64,000 nucleotides of DNA from Ferrithrix thermotolerans DSM 19514 (GTDB lineage Bacteria > Actinomycetota > Acidimicrobiia > Acidimicrobiales > CAIXPF01). Below are positions 16,872-25,689 of this stretch, one piece after another. The notes under the pieces were generated by a model that had not been told where the DNA came from, searched no databases, and saw only the letters and a program-made list of their open reading frames with translations. The stretch covers positions 1 through 64,000 of the forward strand of contig CAMDQT010000005.1 of assembly GCA_945906305.1 (NCBI GenBank), read 5' to 3'. The translations under genes and the position numbers were made by a program. Numbering within the stretch: position 1 is the first letter of the stretch; each line of letters starts with the position of its first letter.

Positions 16872-17507
16872 TCAGTAACCCCGAGCGATCCACTCCTCGA
16901 GTTTCGGCGCCTCAGCCCCGATCGTGGTGGATTCGCCGTGGCCGGTATGCACGACGGTATGGGGAGCAAGGCACAGCAAACGGGCCCGGATCGAGTTGAC
17001 GATGGTTCCGAAGTCGCTGAAGCTTTGTCCGGTCGCGCCGGGCCCACCGCAGAACAAGGTGTCACCACTAAACACCACGTCGGTTCCGTCCACACCGGCA
17101 CCGGGGGCATGCAAACAGCAGCAGCCGGGGCTGTGGCCGGGGGTGTGCAACACGACGAGCTTGGTCCCACCGCAGCGGAAGGTCTTGCCGTGGTTCAGTG
17201 TCTGGTCTGGCTTGGTGCCGGGATGAACGTCGTTCCACAACATCAAGTCGTCGGGATGCAGGTAGACCGGCGCGTCGGTCGCCTCGCTCAGCGCCACCGC
17301 GGCGTTGATGTGATCGTTGTGACCGTGAGTACAGATAATGGCCCGAACCAAGCGACCGTTGATTGCGTCGACGATCGGTTCGTGATCGTGGGCGGCATCA
17401 ATGACCGCTACCTCTCGCTCGTTGCCGATTAGCCAGACGTTGTTGGTCGCCTCCCATTCACCGCCGTCGAGGGCGAACAGGCCGCTTGTGGTCACGAGCT
17501 CGATCAT
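16872..17507 (-). CDS. MBL-fold metallo-hydrolase (glyoxalase II-like)
   Basis: 211 residues with the dinuclear metal motif CTHGHNDHINAA (~residues 59-70), the next His in LHTPGHSPGCCCL, Asp in VFSGDTLF and the final His in VVHTGHGE. It probably hydrolyses a thioester (glyoxalase II or a mycothiol analogue); the precise substrate is not evident. ATG 17507 lies 8 nt after a TAGGCT -10. Confidence 0.88.
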   Translation of the reverse strand: MIELVTTSGLFALDGGEWEATNNVWLIGNEREVAVIDAAHDHEPIVDAINGRLVRAIICTHGHNDHINAAVALSEATDAPVYLHPDDLMLWNDVHPGTKPDQTLNHGKTFRCGGTKLVVLHTPGHSPGCCCLHAPGAGVDGTDVVFSGDTLFCGGPGATGQSFSDFGTIVNSIRARLLCLAPHTVVHTGHGESTTIGAEAPKLEEWIARGY

Positions 17508-17515
17508 TGGCCCGC

Positions 17516-17521
17516 AGCCTA
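17516..17521 (-). promoter_or_regulatory. -10 element (TAGGCT) for the MBL hydrolase gene
   Basis: On the minus strand TAGGCT ends 8 nt before ATG 17507, with no Shine-Dalgarno. Confidence 0.4.
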
Positions 17522-17567
17522 GCGGGCCTGTCCAGCCTGGGCGTTCTATACCCCCCAAAGGTATTTG

Positions 17568-19193
17568 TCACCGGGAGGGGGCTGCAGGTTCCGCCGCTGT
17601 CGCCGGTACCGGCTGGGACCGTGACTCGGCACCGCCGAGCGCGGAGGTCGTACGCAACGGCTTCTCCTTGACCAGCAGGGCGAGCAGGAACACCCCCAAC
17701 ATGAGCGGCACCACCCATCGGATCACGCCGGTGACGGACTCAGTGACCGCGGCGACAACTGCCGCATGGAGGTCCTCGGGCAGCTCCCGAACCACTTTGG
17801 GACTGCGGATGAGCCCTTCGGCACCACCGACCTCGGCCAGACGATCCGCAGGGATCCGGACCATCAAGGCATCGCCGAGCTTGGCGTTGAGCAAAGCCCC
17901 CAGGAAGGCTGCCCCGAAGGCGGCGCCCATGTTGCGGAAGAAGTTCGACGTGGACGTGGCCACCCCGAGGTCGGTGATCTCAACGGCGTTCTGCACGCCG
18001 ACGGTCATGTTGGGAAACGCCAGGCCGGTACCGAAGCCCATGATCACCAAGTAGGGGGCCAAACCCCAGGCGTTCGTCGTGCTATCGATGGTCGACAGCA
18101 GCAGCAGACCCACCGAGGCAATGATCGGGCCGGCGATCAAGGTCCACTTGTAGCGACCGGTTCGGCTCACGAGAAGCCCCGACAATGTGGCGGTGACCGA
18201 GATCGAGAAGCTCTGCGGCACCATCATCAAACCCGAACGGGTCGCCGAGGCGCCGGTAGCCACCTGCAGGAACAGCGGCATGAAGGTGCTCACGCCGATG
18301 AGGCTGAACATCAGGCCGAACCCCATCCCGAAAAAGGCGCTCACCGTGCGATCGGAGAACAGCCGCAAGGGCAATATGGGCTCGGGGGCCCGTCGCTCCT
18401 GGAGGACCAGGGCCACGCCGAACACCAGGCCAAGGCCAGCCACACCGAGCAGCGGGGCCGAGGACCACGCAAAGGTGTGCCCGCCCCAGATGGGCACCAT
18501 CAGCAAACAGGTGGCCGTCGCCACCAGCAGCCCGGCGCCAATCCAGTCGATGGGCCGCCGGCGCACGATGAACGGGAGACGCAGACCGACCGAGGTGACC
18601 GCGAGGGTGATCGCACCCAGCGGCAGCATCAGCAGGAAAATCCACCGCCAACCCACGGTGTCTACAAGCAAGCCGCCCCACAGCGGTCCCGTGACCGATG
18701 AGAAAGCGAACACGCCGGTGAACAATCCCATGTACCGCCCGCGCTCGCGCGGCGACAGGACATCGCCCAGGATGACAAAGGCGAGGGACATCAGCCCTCC
18801 GCCACCCATGCCCTGTACGGCACGCGCCGCCACCAGTTGGGTCATGGTCTGGGACACGCCGCACAGGAGCGAGCCCAGAATGAACAGCGAAATCGAGGCC
18901 TGGTAGACGATGCGTCGGCCAAAGAGGTCCGACAGCTTGCCGTACAGCGGCGTCACCACGGTTGAAGTCAGCAGGTAGGCGGAGACCACCCAGGACAACT
19001 TCGACGCGCCGCCAAGGTCGCCAGCCATGGTCGGCAGCGCGGTGGCTATGACCGAACTTTCCGTGGCCGACAGGAACAGGCCGAGCATCAGCCCGGCGAT
19101 CAGCCACGACAGCTGCCGGCGGTTGATGGCGGCCGCGGCACTCGCCGGAGCAGTGCTGCCCGACAGTTTCTCCGGGGTCGGTAGCTCAGCCAT
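17568..19193 (-). CDS. MFS multidrug exporter, DHA2 (EmrB/QacA) family
   Basis: 541 residues, 14 predicted membrane helices. DHA2 signatures: ATESSVIATALPTMAGDLGG (helix 1), WVVSAYLLTSTVVTPLYGKL with GKLSDLFGRR, and RAVQGMGGGGLMSLAF plus motif C-like GVFAFSSVTGPLWGG (helix 5), typical of proton antiporters. It likely exports hydrophobic drugs or metabolites. ATG 19193 overlaps the end of the upstream LLM gene by 8 nt, so the two are coupled. Confidence 0.9.
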   Translation of the reverse strand: MAELPTPEKLSGSTAPASAAAAINRRQLSWLIAGLMLGLFLSATESSVIATALPTMAGDLGGASKLSWVVSAYLLTSTVVTPLYGKLSDLFGRRIVYQASISLFILGSLLCGVSQTMTQLVAARAVQGMGGGGLMSLAFVILGDVLSPRERGRYMGLFTGVFAFSSVTGPLWGGLLVDTVGWRWIFLLMLPLGAITLAVTSVGLRLPFIVRRRPIDWIGAGLLVATATCLLMVPIWGGHTFAWSSAPLLGVAGLGLVFGVALVLQERRAPEPILPLRLFSDRTVSAFFGMGFGLMFSLIGVSTFMPLFLQVATGASATRSGLMMVPQSFSISVTATLSGLLVSRTGRYKWTLIAGPIIASVGLLLLSTIDSTTNAWGLAPYLVIMGFGTGLAFPNMTVGVQNAVEITDLGVATSTSNFFRNMGAAFGAAFLGALLNAKLGDALMVRIPADRLAEVGGAEGLIRSPKVVRELPEDLHAAVVAAVTESVTGVIRWVVPLMLGVFLLALLVKEKPLRTTSALGGAESRSQPVPATAAEPAAPSR

Positions 19194-20193
19194 AGAACGT
19201 GGCAGCGATTCGCTCGTCGTACCCGGCGCGGGCGTCCAAACGCAAAGGGGGTGGCTGCAGGCAGATCGAATCGGCCACCTCCCACAAGGGTTCCATCTGC
19301 TTGCGAACCTCATCGGGTGTGCCGCACAGCACGAACGTGCGGGCCATCTCATCGGGCACCAACTCGAACGCCTGGCGATCGTTGGCCGCCACCGCGGCCT
19401 GCAACTGACGGGCCTGCGCGCCGAAACCGTGGGCGGCGAAGTACGGCTCGTACTGCGCGATAGAGCCATAGCTGGCGACATGAAGCTTGGCGTCGCGCAC
19501 CGACTCGGCCACGTCGGGGTTGGGCGCCACCACGGTCCACAGGTTGATCTCCACCTGCGAACGATCTCGTCCCGAGGCCTTCAGCGCTTCGGCGTAAGGC
19601 CCGTTGATCTGTTGCAGAGTCCACGGCACCGACCACGACGGATGGCCGATGAGGCCATCGCCATGACGACCGGCAAGACGCACCAGCGCGGTGCGCAGCG
19701 CCGCGATCCATACCGGCAAGTTCGGCCGCACCGGCGGTTTGTGGGCCAGGCGGGAGAAATCAACCTGATAGAAGCGGCCGTCGAATCGGCCGAGGTCCCG
19801 GCCACGACCGGACAGGACGGCCTTGATGATGGTCACCGCCTCCTCCAGCCGAGCCACCGGGTGGTCGTATTGGACGCCGTAAAGATCCTCGTGCCACCAA
19901 CGCACGCTCGTACCGAGGCCGAGCGTGAACCGCCCCCCGGTGAGGTGATCGACATCCATCGCCGAGAACGCCGTCTCCAACGGGGAACGGGTGAAGCCGA
20001 GGGCAATGCCGGTAGCAAGTCGCAACTCGCTCGTCGTGACTGCGGCCGCACCCAACGGCACCCAGGGGCTGCAGCCCAGTTGGATGGAGAACACCCCCTC
20101 CAAGCCTTGGGCCTCGGCCCTTCGCGCCACCTCGGCGGTCTCCACCGCGGTGCGCGAAGCGGGCAACATCATCCAGTAGCGACGCTCGGCCAT
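19186..20193 (-). CDS. LLM class (F420-type) oxidoreductase
   Basis: 335 residues of the luciferase-like fold: N-terminal MAERRYWMMLPAS, LATGIALGFTRSPLETA, LTGGRFTLGLGTSVRWW, and LPVWIAALRTALVRLAGRHGDG for the phosphate-binding C-half. Probably F420-dependent, substrate unknown. ATG 20193 lies 7 nt after TACCGT. It is the first gene of a pair with the DHA2 exporter, which may remove its product or substrate. Confidence 0.87.
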   Translation of the reverse strand: MAERRYWMMLPASRTAVETAEVARRAEAQGLEGVFSIQLGCSPWVPLGAAAVTTSELRLATGIALGFTRSPLETAFSAMDVDHLTGGRFTLGLGTSVRWWHEDLYGVQYDHPVARLEEAVTIIKAVLSGRGRDLGRFDGRFYQVDFSRLAHKPPVRPNLPVWIAALRTALVRLAGRHGDGLIGHPSWSVPWTLQQINGPYAEALKASGRDRSQVEINLWTVVAPNPDVAESVRDAKLHVASYGSIAQYEPYFAAHGFGAQARQLQAAVAANDRQAFELVPDEMARTFVLCGTPDEVRKQMEPLWEVADSICLQPPPLRLDARAGYDERIAATFYG

Positions 20194-20200
20194 GACGCGC

Positions 20201-20206
20201 ACGGTA
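20201..20206 (-). promoter_or_regulatory. -10 element (TACCGT) for the LLM-exporter pair
   Basis: On the minus strand TACCGT ends 7 nt before ATG 20193, supporting a leaderless start there rather than at the upstream GTG (20202), which would overlap the element. Confidence 0.45.
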
Positions 20207-20274
20207 GCGCACCCCTCACCAACACCCAGTTCTCTGCCGGCTGGGGGGCACTTCCCCGCCGGGCCGACCCAACC

Positions 20275-21972
20275 TCAGGACAGGCCCTGGATCTCGCCGT
20301 TCTCGTCCAGCTCTACGATGTGGGCGGCGGGGTTGGCTCCCAAGCCGGGCATCGTGCGCATGTCACCGCAGATCGGATACACGAACCCGGCACCGACAGA
20401 CGCCCGCACCTCACGAACCGGCATGGTCCACCCGGTCGGCGCACCCTTGAGCGTGGCGTCCGAGGAGAGCGATAGATGGGTCTTGGCGATGCACACCGGC
20501 AGCACCCCGAACCCATTTTCCTCGTAGGTGGCGAGCTGGCGATTTGCGGCGGCAGAGTAGGTGACACCGGCGGCGCCGTACACCTTGGTGGCGACCGCTT
20601 CGATCTTCTCCTTCAAGGTGGCCGAGTCGGGGTACAAGAAGGTGAACGTCGTTCGCTCCTCCGCGGCTTCGACCACCGCCCGGGCGAGGTCGGTGGCCCC
20701 GGCGCCACCGTCAGCAAAGTGGGCGCACACCGCCACCCGAGCACCAGCCGCCTCCGCCACGCGGCGGATGGCCTCATGCTCGGAAGGGTGATCGCCGGGG
20801 AAGGCGTTGATGGCCACCACCGGCGACACACCGTGCACCGCGATGTTCTCTATCTGCTTGCGAAGGTTGGCCGCGCCCTCGAGCACCTCGTCGGGGTTCT
20901 CCATCAGCAGCGCCTCGGGCAGTGGGCGACCTGCGACGATGCGATGACGGCCGGAGTGCGCCTTGAGCGCCCGCACCGTAGCCACCAGTACCGCCGCGTC
21001 AGGCTGCAACCCCGAGTTACGGCACTTGATGTTGAAGAACCTCTCGGCACCCATATCGGCCCCGAATCCGGCCTCGGTGATGAGGTACTCACCGCAATGG
21101 ATCCCGATGAGGTCCGCCATGATCGAGCTGTTGCCGTGGGCAATATTGCCGAAAGGTCCGGCGTGCACCAACACCGGGGTGTTCTCCAGCGTCTGCATGA
21201 GGTTGGGCTTGAGAGCCTCCTTCATGATCACCGCCATCGACCCCGCGCAATGCAGTTGCTCCGCGGTGACCGGCGAACCGCTCTTCGTGTAACCAACCAC
21301 GATTCGGCCCAGCCGCGCCCGCATGTCTGCCAACGAAGTGGCCAGAGCAAGGACCGCCATCACCTCCGACGCCGCGGTGATGTCGAAGCCGCTTTGGCGG
21401 GTCACCCCGTCCTCTTTGGTACCCAGGCCGATGATGATGTTGCGCAGCGCTCGATCGTTGACATCAAGCGCCCTGCGCCAGGTGATGTTGTGCAGGTCGA
21501 GGTCGAGAGCATTGCCCTGGTGGAGATGGTTGTCGAGCACGGCGGCGAGCAGGTTGTGCGCCGCGGTGACCGCGTGGAAGTCGCCGGTGAGGTGCAGGTT
21601 CAGCAACTCCATGGGCACGACTTGGCTGTAGCCACCGCCCGCCGCGCCGCCCTTGATACCGAAGGTCGGACCCATGGAGGGCTGGCGCAAGGAGAGAGTT
21701 GCCCGCTTGCCGATCAACTTCATGGCCTGACCCAAACCGACGGTGGTGGTCGTCTTGCCCTCCCCAAGCGGGGTTGGCGTAATAGCGGACACCACCACGT
21801 ACTTGGCCCGGGGACGGCCAGCAAGGCGTTCGACCGCCTCGAGGCGAATCTTCGCCACCTCGTCGCCGTGCATCTCAAGCAGATCGGTGGGCAAACCCAT
21901 CTGGGCCGCGATATCGCTCAACGGCGCCAGCTTGGCGGCGCGGGCAATCTCAAGGTCGGAGGGAAAGCTCAT
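20275..21972 (-). CDS. fhs: formate--tetrahydrofolate ligase
   Basis: 565 residues, full length. It makes 10-formyl-THF from formate, THF and ATP. The P-loop TPTPLGEGKTTTTVG lies at about residues 65-79; other family blocks are PSMGPTFGIKGGAAGGGYSQV, LHLTGDFHAVTAAHNLLAA and GEYLITEAGFGADMGAE. The C-terminus ends SVGAGFVYPICGDMRTMPGLG. It feeds one-carbon units to purine and serine/glycine metabolism. ATG 21972 has a weak AAGGCG upstream. A 9-bp hairpin lies in its leader. Confidence 0.97.
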   Translation of the reverse strand: MSFPSDLEIARAAKLAPLSDIAAQMGLPTDLLEMHGDEVAKIRLEAVERLAGRPRAKYVVVSAITPTPLGEGKTTTTVGLGQAMKLIGKRATLSLRQPSMGPTFGIKGGAAGGGYSQVVPMELLNLHLTGDFHAVTAAHNLLAAVLDNHLHQGNALDLDLHNITWRRALDVNDRALRNIIIGLGTKEDGVTRQSGFDITAASEVMAVLALATSLADMRARLGRIVVGYTKSGSPVTAEQLHCAGSMAVIMKEALKPNLMQTLENTPVLVHAGPFGNIAHGNSSIMADLIGIHCGEYLITEAGFGADMGAERFFNIKCRNSGLQPDAAVLVATVRALKAHSGRHRIVAGRPLPEALLMENPDEVLEGAANLRKQIENIAVHGVSPVVAINAFPGDHPSEHEAIRRVAEAAGARVAVCAHFADGGAGATDLARAVVEAAEERTTFTFLYPDSATLKEKIEAVATKVYGAAGVTYSAAANRQLATYEENGFGVLPVCIAKTHLSLSSDATLKGAPTGWTMPVREVRASVGAGFVYPICGDMRTMPGLGANPAAHIVELDENGEIQGLS

Positions 21973-22000
21973 GGCAACGCCTTTCGGGGACGGCACGGGC

Positions 22001-22029
22001 GGTGCGGTGCAGCAGCGTGACACCGCACC
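22001..22029. promoter_or_regulatory. 9-bp hairpin in the fhs leader
   Basis: GGTGCGGTG (22001-22009) and CACCGCACC (22021-22029) pair perfectly around an 11-nt loop, 28 nt upstream of fhs and 36 nt after the Prx5 stop on the same strand. It could terminate the Prx5 message or act in the fhs leader; no U-tract is seen. Confidence 0.5.
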
Positions 22030-22065
22030 ACCAGCGATGTCGAAACCTGTCCTACGCCAAATCGC

Positions 22066-22551
22066 TCAGGACAGCAGCTTCAGGATGTTCGAGCAGGCAC
22101 TGACGTCGACGCCACCCTTGGGCTCGACCAGTAGCTGAGTGATGATGCCGTCCTCGACAACGGCGGCGTAACGCTGCGAGCGCGACCCGAGCCCGAAGCC
22201 GCTGCCGTCCATGACCAGGCCCATGGCCGCGGTGAACACACCGTTGCCGTCCGCCAGCATGAGGATGCTGTCGCCGACACCTTGGGCTTCGCCCCACGCC
22301 GACATGACGAACGCGTCGTTGACGGCTACACAGGCGATGGTCCCAACGCCTTTGTCGAGCAACTGCTGGGCATCTTGCACGTAACCGGGCAGGTGCACCT
22401 TCGAGCAACCCGGGGTGAACGCACCTGGCACGGCGAATAACACGACCTTGCCTGACCCGAGCGCCTCGGCCGAGCTGATCTTCTTGGGTCCCTCGGCGCC
22501 CATGGTGTGGATTTGGACATCCGGAATCGCGTCGCCAACCTTGACTGTCAT
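22066..22551 (-). CDS. peroxiredoxin, Prx5 type
   Basis: 161 residues. The Prx5 active site PGAFTPGCSKVHLPGY (about residues 42-57) carries the peroxidatic Cys. A further Cys in IACVAV and one in VSACSN near the C-terminus could act as resolving residue. The latter resembles the C-terminal Cys of some Prx5 proteins. It reduces hydrogen peroxide and alkyl peroxides in the cytoplasm. ATG 22551 lies behind GGAAGGA, a clear ribosome site. Confidence 0.92.
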   Translation of the reverse strand: MTVKVGDAIPDVQIHTMGAEGPKKISSAEALGSGKVVLFAVPGAFTPGCSKVHLPGYVQDAQQLLDKGVGTIACVAVNDAFVMSAWGEAQGVGDSILMLADGNGVFTAAMGLVMDGSGFGLGSRSQRYAAVVEDGIITQLLVEPKGGVDVSACSNILKLLS

Positions 22552-22675
22552 TTTTTGATCCTTCCCTCTACCGAGCAGAGGTTGCTGGTTCCCGTGGATG
22601 GACTACGGGTCAACGGACCCTGATCCTCGAACAAGCTAACGCCTGCGCAACGACCGAGCCGACGGTCTGGGCGAA

Positions 22676-23617
22676 TCACGCCGGCCGGTCGATGAGGGCA
22701 CGTACCTCAGCCCGCTCTGCCGCGGTGAGGGCCCAGCCTGCCGCAGCCACGTTGGAGTGCACTTGGGCCGGCGAGGTGCACCCTGCGATCACTGTGGACA
22801 CGACCGGGTTGGAGGCCAAGTAGCTCATCGCCAACTCCAACATGCTGTGGCCCCGCTGCGCAGCCCAGGCCTCAAGCCTCGCCACGATCACCAGCTTGTC
22901 CTCATCGATGAAAGCCCGGCCGCGCTTGCCCCAACGCGACAGCCGAGAGTTTTCCGGCAAAGCATCCATCGCCTTGTACTTGCCGGTGAGCAGGCCCGAC
23001 TCCAACGGGAAGTAGGGGACGAAGCCGATCCCGAGTTCGCCGCAGAGGTCCAAAACGCCATCGGTTTCGGGGCTGCGGGTGATGAGGCTGTAGTGGTTCT
23101 GCACCGCTGGGAACGGCGCAAGCGCAGCACCAACAGCGGCGTCAGCGGCGGCGCGCAACTCGGCCGCGCTGAAGCCGGTGCAGCCGATCTCGCGAATCTT
23201 GCCCTCCTGGCGGAGTTCGGCGAGCACGCCGAGCGTGTCGGCCAGCGCGGTGTCGGGGTCGGGTCGGTGCAACTGGTACTGGTCGACGTAGTCCATGCCC
23301 AAGCGGGTGAGGCTGGCCTCGAGGCTCTGGCGAACGTGGGCCGGGGCACCGCAACGCTTACCTTCTTCGGGCGACGCGGTGAAACCCCACTTGGTCGCCA
23401 CGAGGACCTTGTCTCGCCGACCGACCAATGCCCGGCCCAAGAACTCCTCCGACTGGCCGTTCCCATAGGACTCGGCGGTATCGAAGTACGTGATGCCGGC
23501 ATCGATGGCGGCATCGACGACCGCTTTCGTCGCATCAGCATCGATCGTCATGCCGAAGTTGTTGCACCCAAGTCCGACGACGGACACGTCGAGAATTCCG
23601 ATAGCGCGAGTCTCCAT
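22676..23617 (-). CDS. aldo/keto reductase
   Basis: 313-residue (alpha/beta)8 NADP-dependent oxidoreductase. The catalytic tetrad is visible: Asp and Tyr in FDTAESYGNG, Lys in VATKWG, His in YQLHRPD. The C-terminal cofactor-binding segment is NPVVSTVIAGCTSPAQV. The substrate is probably an aldehyde or ketone. ATG 23617 begins METRAIGILDVSVVGLG, the standard N-terminus. It is divergent from the intradiol dioxygenase remnant. Confidence 0.92.
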   Translation of the reverse strand: METRAIGILDVSVVGLGCNNFGMTIDADATKAVVDAAIDAGITYFDTAESYGNGQSEEFLGRALVGRRDKVLVATKWGFTASPEEGKRCGAPAHVRQSLEASLTRLGMDYVDQYQLHRPDPDTALADTLGVLAELRQEGKIREIGCTGFSAAELRAAADAAVGAALAPFPAVQNHYSLITRSPETDGVLDLCGELGIGFVPYFPLESGLLTGKYKAMDALPENSRLSRWGKRGRAFIDEDKLVIVARLEAWAAQRGHSMLELAMSYLASNPVVSTVIAGCTSPAQVHSNVAAAGWALTAAERAEVRALIDRPA

Positions 23618-23722
23618 GGCACATTGTCTAGCCTGTGGCGACCACATTCGGTTCGGTAGGTTGCACGACACGGGCCGGCGGGCCGACGATCTGGGCCGAT
23701 CCAATACCGGAGGGGATGGCCC

Positions 23723-24227
23723 ATGACGACCACCAGTAACCAAGCCGCGGACCAGATCACCGAGGCGGTTGTCCATAACCTCGCGGGCACGGGCGACGCG
23801 CGCCTGGGAGATGCGGCTCAGCGAGGACGAATGGATGGCCGGCATCGAGTTCCTTACCGCCGTTGGCCAAGCCTGCACACTGACCCGCCAGGAGTTCATC
23901 TTGCTCTCGGCCGAGGGCCGCTACGAACTGGTAACGGCGCGGCCAGTCGAATACCAGGTACCCACCGACGGCACCGTCGGTGCGCTCCTGAAAGCGAAAG
24001 GGCGCCACGCCTGGAGGGCAGCACATATTCATGCCATCGTCTCCGCCGCCGGATACCGCAGGGTCGTCACCCACCTGTTCGACGCCGACCGTGGCTACCT
24101 CGACTCCGATGCGGTCTTCGGGGTGAAGCCATCGTTGGTACGCACCTTCACCCCACATAGAGCCGCGGACGGATCTGTGGTGTTCACCCTGGAATACGAC
24201 TTTGTGCTCGAACCCGATGATCGGTGA
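23723..24227 (+). pseudogene. intradiol (catechol/hydroxyquinol) dioxygenase remnant
   Basis: Three pieces of an intradiol ring-cleavage dioxygenase without the rest. The N-terminal helix begins in one frame (MTTTSNQAADQITEAVV ... GTGDARL). It then shifts frame to MRLSEDEWMAGIEFLTAVGQ and TRQEFILLS. This jumps directly to the C-terminal strands GRYELVTARPVEYQVPTDG, the iron-ligand region WRAAHIHAIVSAAGYRRVVTHLF and VKPSLVRTF. The central ~100 residues holding the iron-ligand tyrosines are absent. At least two deletions, one frame-shifting, are needed, so it cannot be a working enzyme. Confidence 0.85.
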
Positions 24228-24236
24228 CCCGCGCTC

Positions 24237-25070
24237 ATGAGCGGACCGCGAACCGCCCTGGGGGCCATCCTCACCGCGGTGTTCATCGCCCTCGGCTGCG
24301 GCGAGCACTCGGGCGCCCCCAACCCAACGCCGGGCGCCACGTCCCCCACCGAACGCTCCACCGATGCGGTTCCGGCCGCCGCCACCACGACCGCGCCGAG
24401 CAGCAACGCAGCAACCACGGCTGCGGTCCCGCCGGCCGTGACGACGGTTCCAGCAGGCGGCGCGGCGTCGGCGCCGACGCTGGTGCGCTCCGGGCCGCAG
24501 GGCTTCCGATTCGAGATCCGAGACATCGATGAAGCCCTTCGCGCTCGCATGCAGCCCAGCTCCTGGCGGCCGGGCTGCCCGGTTGACCTGGACGACTTGC
24601 GATATCTGCGCCTGAGCTATCGAGATTTCACCGGCCAGGCGAACACGGGCGAACTCGTGGTTCACCGCGACGCGGTCGACGCCATGTTTCACGTGTTCGC
24701 CGCGCTCTGGACGGCGCACTATCCGATCAACAGCTTGCGGCTCATCGACGACTTCGGCGGCGATGACGCCACCTCGATCGCGGCGGACAACACCTCGGCA
24801 TTCAACTGCCGCTTCGTTGCCGGGACGACGCGTTGGTCCAACCACGCAGTAGGCCTGGCCATCGATATCAACCCCATCGAGAACCCCTGGGTCGAGGGTG
24901 GCCTGACCGACCATACCGCCTCGCTGCCCTTCATTGATCGCCGTGCGGCACCCGGTGTCATCATCGAGGGCGACGCCGTGACCCAAGCCTTCGATGCCGT
25001 CGGCTGGGGCTGGGGCGGCCGCTGGGGCGAGCCGCTCGACTACCAGCACTTCTCTGCCAGCGGAAGCTGA
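24237..25070 (+). CDS. lipoprotein with M15-type peptidase (VanY/Ala-Glu peptidase-like) domain
   Basis: 277 residues. The signal peptide ends with a lipobox-like ALGCGE (Cys ~residue 20), followed by a ~60-residue Thr/Ala/Pro-rich linker. The catalytic domain (~90-277) has the M15 zinc motif: His and Asp in SNHAVGLAIDINP and the last His in DYQHFS. Such enzymes cleave peptidoglycan peptide bonds at the cell surface. It starts 9 nt after the dioxygenase remnant. Confidence 0.85.
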   Translation: MSGPRTALGAILTAVFIALGCGEHSGAPNPTPGATSPTERSTDAVPAAATTTAPSSNAATTAAVPPAVTTVPAGGAASAPTLVRSGPQGFRFEIRDIDEALRARMQPSSWRPGCPVDLDDLRYLRLSYRDFTGQANTGELVVHRDAVDAMFHVFAALWTAHYPINSLRLIDDFGGDDATSIAADNTSAFNCRFVAGTTRWSNHAVGLAIDINPIENPWVEGGLTDHTASLPFIDRRAAPGVIIEGDAVTQAFDAVGWGWGGRWGEPLDYQHFSASGS

Positions 25071-25135
25071 GTGATCAGCACTACCGCGCCGCGGCGTAGG
25101 TGGGCAAGACTGGGCCTGCACCCCCGGGAGGGAAC

Positions 25136-25669
25136 ATGACATCGAACGCCACCATCACCAACGCTGCGCTTCGTCTGCACCACAACGCCTTCGTGGTGGC
25201 CGACCAAGAGGTGACCCGCCACTTCTACGAAGACATCCTCGGCTTCCCGCTGGTGGCCACCTGGTGCGAACGCGAACACCTGCGGGGCAAGTTGAGGACG
25301 TATTGCCACACCTTCTTCGAGCTCGCCGACGGCTCCGCGCTGGCCTTCTTCCAAATGGCTGACCCGGCTGATCATGCCGAGCTCGCGGCGGCCACACCGC
25401 GCTCACTGAATCACATCGCGGTAGCCGCCACCGCCCAAGGTCAGGCCGAAATCGAAGCGCGCCTAGCGCACCATGGCATCGCCTGTCGTATCGTCGACCA
25501 CGGGTATTGCCGTTCGCTGTACGTTGGCGATCCCGACGGTATGGCATTGGAGTTCACCGTCGATGCGCCCGACGCCGCGGCGATCAACGAACGCCGCCGC
25601 GCTGACGCCCATGACGAGCTGCGACGCTGGCTGGCGGGCGACCACAGCCCCAACAACAACCTCCGCTAA
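25136..25669 (+). CDS. VOC/glyoxalase-family protein
   Basis: 177 residues of the vicinal-oxygen-chelate fold. The first module starts LHHNAFVVADQEVTRHFYEDILGF; metal-ligand candidates are His in HHNAF, Glu in FFELADG, His in LNHIAVA and Glu in MALEFTV. This fits a metal-dependent dioxygenase or isomerase, reaction unknown. ATG 25136 has GGGAGGG upstream. A bleomycin-resistance-like assignment is less likely because all four ligands are kept. Confidence 0.85.
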   Translation: MTSNATITNAALRLHHNAFVVADQEVTRHFYEDILGFPLVATWCEREHLRGKLRTYCHTFFELADGSALAFFQMADPADHAELAAATPRSLNHIAVAATAQGQAEIEARLAHHGIACRIVDHGYCRSLYVGDPDGMALEFTVDAPDAAAINERRRADAHDELRRWLAGDHSPNNNLR

Positions 25670-25689
25670 CTGAGCGGGCGCTGACGATC

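Noticed and set aside
19027-22020. Long plus-strand open frames opposite the LLM and fhs genes (up to ~500 codons)
   Set aside because: Typical of GC-rich DNA: stop-poor antisense frames with His/Arg/Gln-rich composition and no domain, opposite clearly conserved genes.
23757-25142. 461-codon minus-strand frame across the dioxygenase remnant and M15 lipoprotein
   Set aside because: Antisense of two genes with recognisable domains; composition is non-protein-like.
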